From a virus, in IMG/VR virus record IMGVR_UViG_3300021964_000342, positions 1 through 29,604 of that record: a stretch of DNA of 29,604 bases. One strand, written 5' to 3'. The position numbers were made by a program, and so were the translations under genes. Under the pieces are notes generated by a model. That model saw only the letters and a list, made by a program, of their open reading frames with translations, was not told the origin of the DNA and made no database searches. Shown piece by piece: positions 6,540 to 16,100 of the stretch (position 1 is the stretch's first letter; every line of letters begins with the position of its first letter).

Positions 6540-6917
6540 ATGGAATATAATGCTGATTTTCAATACGATTTAAAGTTTGGGCAAGAAGGTGAAACTGAAA
6601 TTGCAAAACTATTAAATAATTCTGAAGTTGAAGTAAAACGTGATAGACAGACTCAAAAAACTGGTAATGTATATATAGAATATGAATCAAGAGGTAAACC
6701 ATCTGGTATTAAAACTACCAAAGCTAATAAGTGGGCATACATATTACAAGATGGCTGCATTCTTATTGTTGATACAGAACTACTAAAAAAAGCATTACGT
6801 TATTTAATTAAAGCTAGACTATGTGTAAAAGATATGTCTGGTGGTGATGATAATACATCAGTAGGTGTATTAGTAAGTGTAGAAAGACTAATGGAAGGTA
6901 TAAGAAAAGTACAATGA
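6540..6917 (+). CDS. PD-(D/E)XK-like nuclease (125 aa)
   Basis: The pattern is that of a family of small phage nucleases: GQEGETEIAKLL (about 14-25) with a conserved Glu, SEVEVKRDRQTQKTGN (28-43) in which EVK supplies the catalytic E-x-K, then YIEYE (45-49), a PSGIKTT turn, and NKWAYIL (63-69). The fold class is established for DNA-cleaving enzymes; the actual substrate is unknown. It starts immediately after the preceding TAA with GAGG at 6531-6534, and its stop overlaps the final short gene (ATGA). It is the second nuclease of this fold in the operon. Confidence 0.65.
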   Translation: MEYNADFQYDLKFGQEGETEIAKLLNNSEVEVKRDRQTQKTGNVYIEYESRGKPSGIKTTKANKWAYILQDGCILIVDTELLKKALRYLIKARLCVKDMSGGDDNTSVGVLVSVERLMEGIRKVQ

Positions 6918-7063
6918 AAGATGATAAAACTTGGAGTTTAACAAAAGAGTATGAAGATAATAAAAATAATATCATATTTAAAGATAAATTCCCATTAAAA
7001 CGTCTTTTGAGTGATTTATCTAAAGAAAATGACAAGTTGCTCAAAAAAAGTCCACGAGAATAG
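6914..7063 (+). CDS. Short hypothetical protein (49 aa)
   Basis: ATG 6914 overlaps the preceding TGA (ATGA) and the frame runs to TAG 7061-7063. The product is strongly charged and Lys rich (ends ENDKLLKKSPRE) with no recognised domain. GGAAGG at 6894-6899 may serve as ribosome site. It is the last gene of the + strand operon before the convergent junction. Confidence 0.55.
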   Translation: MKDDKTWSLTKEYEDNKNNIIFKDKFPLKRLLSDLSKENDKLLKKSPRE

Positions 7064-7166
7064 CCTTAGAAGCTCTTAAAATAAATTCTTTGATATAACT
7101 ATCGCCTAAATAAAGATAGTGCGATGTCGTATTGATTAGGAGCTTAAACCTATATTAATGGTATAT
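7064..7166. promoter_or_regulatory. Convergent junction with a long inverted repeat
   Basis: The gap separates the end of the + strand operon from the end of the - strand giant gene. Bases 7070-7079 (AAGCTCTTAA) pair with 7136-7145 (TTAGGAGCTT), ten pairs with one G-U, enclosing 56 bases. Inside, ACTATC 7098-7103 pairs with GATAGT 7115-7120, and ATCGC 7101-7105 could alternatively pair with GCGAT 7121-7125. Neither strand shows a clean hairpin followed directly by a T-run, so a standard intrinsic terminator is not evident, though a transcription stop for both operons is expected here. Confidence 0.5.
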
Positions 7167-10100
7167 CTAATCTAAATCTTCTTCTATTTCTTCTTCATTT
7201 GCTTCAATCTGGTCTCTTCTGAGTTCATGAAGCGTATGAACTGGAATACCAAACATAAATTCACCAAACATAGCAGGACTTTTATACGTTCTTGCTACAT
7301 CTCTACCAAATCTACCAAATGGAAAATAAGTTGCTAATTGATATTTAGTTAAATTCTCAAAATCTTGATTTAATAATGCAGTTGTTGGTGCTAAAACAAA
7401 ACGAGCTATAGGTGGTGTTACAATACTTAATGGTGATAATACTGGATGTGGGTATTGACTAAAGAACGCACGTTCTCTTTCTTCTTCATCACCAAATAAT
7501 AACATAGCAGTATCTTGCATCCAATTCATTGGCGGTGATAATGCATAGTCAAATATACTTGCAACAAATATATTAGCAAGTGATAATGCCATTAAATCTG
7601 CAGTAAGTTGTCGTTGTGCTCTTTGTGTTTTGTAGCCACCAGACCATTCTTCAAACTTAGCACCTCTATATATTTTAATTCTTCTACCAATACTATTCCA
7701 AGCATAAGGATGGAAACGTGTCATAACTCTACCTAAAGATGTATTAGCTACATTAGGTCGTTGTGTTGCGTGGTAAATAAACTGTGATGCTTTTACAGTT
7801 CTATTTGCTAACTGAATCAATATAGGATGGTCAAATGGTAAATTTTTACCAAACTCACCTAACATTTGTCTTGCATTAATATATGCTGCATCCCAAGTTC
7901 TACTACGTAATAAAAACTCAGACTTTCTCATAAACACAGCACCAGCATTAGTAATAGCTTTACCTGCACCTACTTCTTTAAATACTTCTCTAGTAGTCAT
8001 ATCTGCAAAGTTATCAAACTCTTTGTCGTTCTTAGCACGTAATCCATCTTTACTTAATGTTCTAGATACAGTTTTTACTGCTTTAACTAATGGTTCTGAC
8101 ATACCTACCATTTGGAATCTTGAATCTTTTTGTGCTTCATTAATTAACATATCTTCAAAAGTACCAATGTATGCTTGCCACTCTTCCCATTCTTTTCTAT
8201 TTCTAATTCTTTTAGTAATAACTTCTCCACTAGCAGAGTCTAAAATTTTATAAGTTGTATTTTTACCCCATACATTATCATTCCACCAAGTATCAGATAA
8301 TGCATTTGTAAATGGTTTTAATCCTACATCAGTAATGGTATTACTACCACCACCATAAATATTAGTAATAAATGTTTTAGGGTGAAACAACAACGACATC
8401 ATTTCAAATTTACCTTCAAGGTCATTTAAATTTTGTCCTAATCTTGCTATATACATATCTCTTGCTGCTCTATTTTTAGGTGCTGCATCTAATATTTTAC
8501 CACCAAATACTTTATCTAAACGCTCAGTAAAGTTTATAACAGATTCATCAGTCAACAACCCATAGCCATTACCAAATCTACCTATCTTATTTATATTTTT
8601 TTCTTGTAATAATTTAGCTAGGTTTTCCATCTTAGCTTGTTTTGCTAAATCTAATGAACGTTCTTGTCTTGTATCAGCATCTATATTATCTCTTTTCATT
8701 TTAGATATCTCAGCTCTAATTTCACCACGTTGTATAGTGCTTAATCCTATGTGATAATCTACACGTTCTAAAAAGTCTTTTTGTTTACGCATACCTTTTA
8801 CAAAACTTTTATCAAAATTATTTGCAGCATAATCTTTTAGTAAATCAAATTCTTTTTGTGTAATACCATGGATATCAAAGTTACGTATAGAAGGATATCC
8901 CATTTGATTCTTAGCAACATCCATCATAAAATATGCCCAAGACTCTGTAATGTCTTTATCTTTTCTTAATGGATTTTTTTCTACAAAACGTTTAATGTTA
9001 TTACCTACCTTTAATGATAGATTACTATTAATTAAGTTTCTATACATAGAACCTACATATCTATCTACGTGATTAATACCAAGGTCCCATTCAGGTAAAC
9101 TAACTTCTTCACTTCTACCTTTTAGATGTCCATTGTATCTACCCATACCCATAGATTTTTGTAAAGTAAAATCTTCTATAATAGCAAGTTCTGCTATGTC
9201 ATTTAACTTGTCTACACCTTTGGTGTTATACCCTTCGTATTTTTCTCTTAATGACACTTCATATCTTAACAATGCTCTTTTTAATGCTACTTCTCCTTGA
9301 TTGCTTGCTGCATACTCTAAATCTATTGATGATAATATACTTGGGTCTTTAGTAGCTTTTTCTAATTCTTTTTGTATAATTTTTTCTATAGCTACTTCGT
9401 TTTGTTCTCTTCTAAAATTAGTACCAAAAGGGTCAGTATGTGGAACGTAATGTTTAACAGTACCATCAGATGATACATATCTACCTAAACTAACAGTTTT
9501 AGTTAATGGTTTATTACGCATGTAATTTTCCATTTCTTTTCTAACTACAGCAAATTCTTCTTTAGATAGCTGTTTAGTAAAATCTAGCTTAACCATCTTT
9601 CCTTTAACTTTTACTTCTTTCTCAAACACACGTTCAAGATGTTCATTCAATCTTTGGTAATATCTAAAAAAGTTTACATCAGTTAATGAAGGTAGCTTTC
9701 TTAAAGCACTAAGTGGGTCACTAGCAATCAACTCACTAAGACCAGCATACAATGCATCTACTTTACTTCTATTAGATAGTAATCCATTAGAATCTAAGAA
9801 CAATCTTTGTAGCTGTTGTATATCATAAGCTATTTGTTTATCTACATAATTTTTTTCATTTGGTTTTGGTTGTGTTAATAAATCACCTTCTGGTATTTTA
9901 TATTCATTAATCTTTTTACCTAGTGTTACAAGTTTGTCTTTCAATACACTACTTCTACTCATAATAACATCTTTCATAACTTGAGTCATAATGTTTGTAT
10001 AAGATTCGTTAATCATCTTTACTACTTGTTCTGGTGTTTTGCTAACACGTTCACCTTTTGTACCAGTCTCAGTTTCAAACTTAAACTTAATACCTTCTTT

Positions 10101-13100
10101 GGTCATTTTATCAAACTCTGCTTTGAGTGTTTTGTATTTGTTTTCTATATTTATTTCTTGTTCTCTGTTTTTAATACCATCATAAAACTTTAATGTTCCA
10201 TCTTTAGCAGGATTTGCTTCTCTTAATATCATAGTATATTTGAATAGAGTAGTAAAGTTATTACCTTGTGCTCTATCTTCTGGTCTAATTAAACGTAAAC
10301 TTTGTTCTATTTGTTCTTCAATATCTTTTTGTTTAGCATTATTCATTTGATGGAATGCAAGTGTCATTTCAGTATTCAGTTCAATAGTACTGTATGGCAT
10401 TGTACCAACTTTAAATTTAATATTACCATCTTTATCTTTAACTACGTTTTCTACACGACCCATTGTTTGGTCTTTTTCTGCATTCTCAATAAACTTTAAC
10501 TGGTCTTTTAATGTAGTAGTAGCAAAATGTTCAAACCATTTAGGTGCCCCTTCTATACTATAGGTTCCAGTTTCTTTATCAAACTTAATAGACTTTTGAA
10601 GTAATCTTTTTACAATACCAGGTTGTAACATAGAATCATAATAGTTCATAAAATTATTGATATCTTTTGCAGTAGCATCATTAAACTCTTTACCTACCTG
10701 AAATCCTTGGAATGGTCTACCAGTGGTAAAAGATTCAAACTGAGCATCAATAGTAGAACCAAATCCTTTGTGAGTTCTTAAGAAATTTTCTAATCTACGT
10801 AATACAGCTTTACCATAGTCAGTAAGATTAGGGTCTTTATATGCTTGTTCAAAATCAATCTTAGCTATACCTTCTTTGTCTACTTTAATTTTAGCATATT
10901 GTTCTTCTATAACTTCTATTTCTTTTTCTTGTTTTTCTTTTGCTATTTCTTCACGTACACCTTTTTCTAAGTCTTTAGCTTTTACTGTTCTAGTTTTACT
11001 TACTGGTATATCTGCATTATCAGTAGTCTCTGGTGCTTTAATTTCATTTGTTTTGTTATATACAGCATCTATGGTGTTAAAAAATACTTTACTATTCGCA
11101 GGGTCTATAGCAGGATTCTTGAACATTAATTCGTTTTGCAATCCTTCTATAGCATTCTTAATGTTTCTTACTTCTGATAGCTTTGCATTAGTATCACTGT
11201 CATACTTCATGGTATTTTCATCAGGAAATGTTTTTTCTAACTCTTTGTATATTTCTTGTATTCTGTCATAACCTTCATTCAATGTATACTCTACATTCTT
11301 TTTTAGTTTATTATTATAGATAGCATCACCAAGCTTAGGGTTGCCTTTTGTTTTTACAATAGGATGTGCGTGTAATGCAAAGTCCATAAATGCATACATC
11401 TCTCTACGTACAACGTTTAATGCCTTTGGATTCTTAATACGTTTACTTAACATAGTGTTCATCACTTTTTTCATATCAAGTATAGACTCTGCAATAGCCC
11501 TAGTGTTTTCACCTTGTTTCATTTCAAAAGTTTTTCTTAGTATGGTTTGTAAATCCTGTATGATGTTTTCTCTAGCCATACCTTGTTTACTTAATAACTC
11601 TATAATGTAATCTCCTTTACGTGTTAACAAATCAACACCAATAAGATTATTTACTGTTCCTCTAAGATTCTTACCACCTTTCAAATCATTAGTTAAAAAC
11701 TTTACATTCAAGTCTTTGTAAAAATCTAACAACTCTAATTCTTTAAACGTACTACTCTTTTTAAGGTTTTGATATGTACGTTGTAAATATGCTACCACAT
11801 TTTCTGGACTAGTAAATTTAAAGTTTAAAAACTCTCCACCCATATCTAGCTTAGATAATAATTGTGCTTGTTGCATAAAGTAATTTGTTTCTGCACCTTG
11901 TTTCATATATGGTTGCCATTGGTCTATAAAGTCTTTAGCAGCTTTAATTAATGATGGATTTTTAATTTTTCTATATTTTCCTTTACCAACATATCTATGC
12001 TCAGGATTTACCCATACATCTTTTTTACTTTGTATAGCTTTAGAAAATACTTTAAATGCATGTAAACTTGTTTTCTTGTTATTGGTTAATGTATACCATT
12101 TACTAGATTTTTGTGTGCTAACATCTTTACCATTACGTTGTACTGTAAAAAATGTTTCAAATATCTTTTGTACATTATCAGTAGCTTTACCAATTTTTAC
12201 AAACTCTGCACTATCTACTGCAATATTAATACCAGTATAACTTACATCTTTTAAGAATGCAAAGTCGTTTAGTTTAATTTTTAAGGTGTATCCATTACCA
12301 ATATCTAGTCTACCACCATTGGTAGTTATAATATCAAATAACATCTGAAAGTCTGTAGTAGCATTTACAATAGTACCTACTGCTTTCTTACCTTCATATG
12401 CAGCTTTAGCAGCTTTTAATCTTTCTTTGGTACTAAATAACATAGATAGTTTTTGACCTTCGCTAATTTTCTTATCTTGAAATACTACATCAAATAAAGT
12501 TTCTGCAATACTACGACCTTGTTTGTCGTATTTATTTTTCATTGCTTTTAAATCTCTAGGTGTAGCAGTAATATTACCATCTTGTAATTCATATTGTATT
12601 TTAGGATTACTAAATGCTTTTTTAACTATAGAAGGTAATGATTGATATCCTGTTACTGTATCGCCATCTTTATCCATACCACCTAAATACAAATCATTTA
12701 ACTCTGATGCAAAGAAATTATATCCACCACGTTCTACAAACCCTTTAAATACCAATGCTCTTACACCGCCATTACCACTATTAGGTGTACGCATTACTAA
12801 AAATGTTAAAGCATCTTCTAGTAAATCTAACTTTAACTTATCTTCTTTAGTCTTTTGAAGTTTTTTGTATTGTTTATATGCTTGTTCAAGAGTCATTACT
12901 TCTTGACCAACTTTAATAGGATTCTTTCTGTGTTGTTCTCCAAGCATAAACTCTGCTTCTTTAAGTCCATGCATACGTTCTAGACGTGGTGTATACAGCC
13001 CAGCATAGGCCTTAAATCCACTTTCTACACCTATTTGATTACTTCTGCCTACAATGTATCTAGCAAGGATATTAGATATAAAATTTTGATTCTCTTTCAT

Positions 13101-16100
13101 TACATTAAATGCGTAATCAGTTTTCTTTAATACCTCTGGTGTAAATCCTAGTTCTGCTATTTCTGCCATATCTAATGTAGCAACGTCAGATAGGTCTACA
13201 GTATCTTTATTAACCTGTTTGTTTAGTTGATTTACTATTTCCTTTGCTCTTTTGGTAGTAGGATTTGCTTGTAATGTATCGATTAAATCTTGTACTTTAA
13301 TAGTGTCAATGTCAAAATTAATATAATCATCTCCACCTTTTAAAAATTCTTGTGTTAATTTTTTATTACCTTCCATGTTGTTAATACGTAGTTCTTGTAT
13401 TGCATCAAAATATGTTTGGTCAAAATCTTGTAATGTATTCTTATCTAAAAATTGTTTGTATAACTTTAATTTTTTTTGTCTGTTAATTTCTTGTTTTTGT
13501 TTATATACATAGTCGGTAACCGATTCATTAATACCAAGTTCTTCAGGTCTAATCTTAGCAACGTCTAATGCATCTTTAAATGACCAAGAATCGTTCTTAC
13601 TTTCTATCAATTCATTAAGTTTTAATTTACCAAGCTGTTTAATACCACTACCATATACTAGAATATGTGTATTAGTGTCCATCATTAATTTATTTAGTCC
13701 AGCAGACTCTGGTTTAAATCCACCTGATTTAGTACGTATTTCTCCTCTACCCATTCTAGGGTTTGCTACAATAACAGGTTTTAAAAATCCATAATCTTTG
13801 GCCCAACCAAATTTATTACCAATAGTATTCCATACATCTTCTCTAATAATGAAACCACCATCAGTTCCAGATTCTAATTCTATACCATACTTCTTTAATT
13901 TTTTATCAGTAACACCTACTAGGTTTAGATATCCGTATATACCACCATCCATAACTTTAGCAAGGTCTGTTGCATCCATAGGTACTACATCACTTTGTGG
14001 TAATGTGTCGTATTTGTTATCTTTTAATACATCACCATTAATCTTACCTTCAGCTATATCTTGTTTTAATTCTTTTAATGCTTTTTTTAAATCTGCTTTA
14101 TTAACAGTAGGTCGTTCTATATATCCATTGTCTAACAACTTATATACCATATTAGATGCCATCTCTAATTGTTCTGTTGCACTTTTTAAATACTCTTTAC
14201 TAACACCAGATTCAAGCATAGCTTCTACATAAGTGTTTAATTTTTCTTTTACATTGTTTGGTACTCTTTGCAGTATGACTGTTCCTTTGTCTTTAGCACC
14301 ACCATAGATATAATAATCACTATATTCTACTAATATGTTTTCATATAACTTATCAAGTTCTGCTTTACTATATATGTCTAATGGTTCTTTATATATACCA
14401 GGATTCTTTGGGTCTTCTGCTTTTCTAATAATAACACGTGTATCAAGCCCATATCGTTCGTTAATAGAGTTTTCAGCAGTACGTTCTACTAAATTTTTAC
14501 CATTTTTATCTACTTCTAGTTTAGGTTTACCCTTAGAATCTTTACCAGTACCTATTTCAACAATTTCTCCTGACGCATTAATAGCAAATTGAGAACGTTC
14601 TGCATAGGTTTTAATGCGTAAAAACATAGACTTTAAAGGAACTTCGCCTACTTCATTTGTAAACTTTACCCCTTTAAATTTGCTTTGAACATAAGATTCA
14701 AATCCAGAATAATCATTGATATTTTCATATACACCTTCAATTAATAATTGTTTTGTGTCATATTTACCTAGATTATAATTGCTAGGGTCTTTTAGTATTT
14801 GTTGATATACTTTGTCTAAAGATGTATTAATACTTATAGGGTCGTTTATATCACCATCTTTTGATTTCATATAAGCATTATACTCTGGGTCAAAAGAATC
14901 TAATAATCTTTTTTGAACTTCTTCTATTTGAAACTTTTCTACTGCTTTTTCTACTACCTCTTGACGTTCTTGTGTTTTTCTAGCAAAGTCTTTATCTGTT
15001 TCAAATCTTTTAATATATAAATCTACTGGTGTTCTACCTCTATCCATTAATGCCTGAACAACATCTGACTTTGTTGCTTCTTCCGATAATTCTTTTAGTT
15101 GTTCTGGATTAGCTTTTTCAATATCTATTTTCTTTTCTTCAGCTATCTTAACAATCTCTCTATCAATAATAAGTTTAGCACCTATTTTTTGTGCACGTTG
15201 TTGTTGTTGTAAATACAATGTATTAACGTGCTTATCAAACATTTCTTGTACTTCAGGATTCTCTTTATATATCTCAGTCTTTTGTATGTCTTTCTTATAT
15301 CTGTTAATGTTGCTATTACCATTCATCATAGGGTTTTCAGCAATCATCTTTCTAAACTTAATTTCTTGTGGTGATTTAGAGTTTGCACCAAAAAAGAATC
15401 CCATCATATATTCATAGACTTGCTCTGGTAATGGTAATTGATTATAAGTAGCCATACCACCTTGGAATGATGCACCTGCAATACCACGTGCAAATGCATT
15501 AGCTGCAGTTTCATTAGTTAAAGAGTTGTCTGCTGCATCACGTACTGCCTGCTCTCCTAGTTTTCTTGTCTTAGGATTTGATAATAACTTAGATATGTTT
15601 ACATAACGACCAATACCACCAAAGGTAACCCCTGCTAGTGCACCATGCATTGTAGATTCTGCAATAGCTTTTGGTCCTTTCCATACAGAACTAGCACCTA
15701 ATGCAATACCAAGATGTACACCTTCTTTAGCTAGTTGTTGAAATGTTTCATTTTTAAATAAACCTTTAGATAAAAATCCTTGTGATAATAAACCAGATGA
15801 TGCAATCTTTTTTTCTATATTATCAGTAACCATGTCGGCTACACGCATAGGTATAGAACGTATCTGCCAACCTTTTAAATCTTTTATTTCTTTTTCACCA
15901 GCTTTTAATGCTAGCTTTACAGCTTTTTCTTGACCTTCTTCTGCTATAAACTTAGCAAATGGTCTAAATCCACCTATTTCTATTTTAGCTGCACCTTGAC
16001 CCATTGATGCTGCTAAACCACTAGCAGATTGCTTTATAGACTCTTCAGCTGCTTCTGCTGCAACTACTTGGTCTGCTATCTTACTACGTTTAGTTGCTGC

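Noticed and set aside
6343-6702. 119-codon - strand frame in the replication operon
   Set aside because: Antisense to two well-supported + strand genes; His/Tyr/Leu-rich reversed coding composition.
13798-14232. 144-codon + strand open frame opposite the giant gene
   Set aside because: Antisense shadow of the giant gene; Ser/Phe/Leu-rich composition is that of reversed AT-rich coding sequence, and no ribosome site is present. The same holds for 10876-11271, 11341-11610 and others in 8023-14592.
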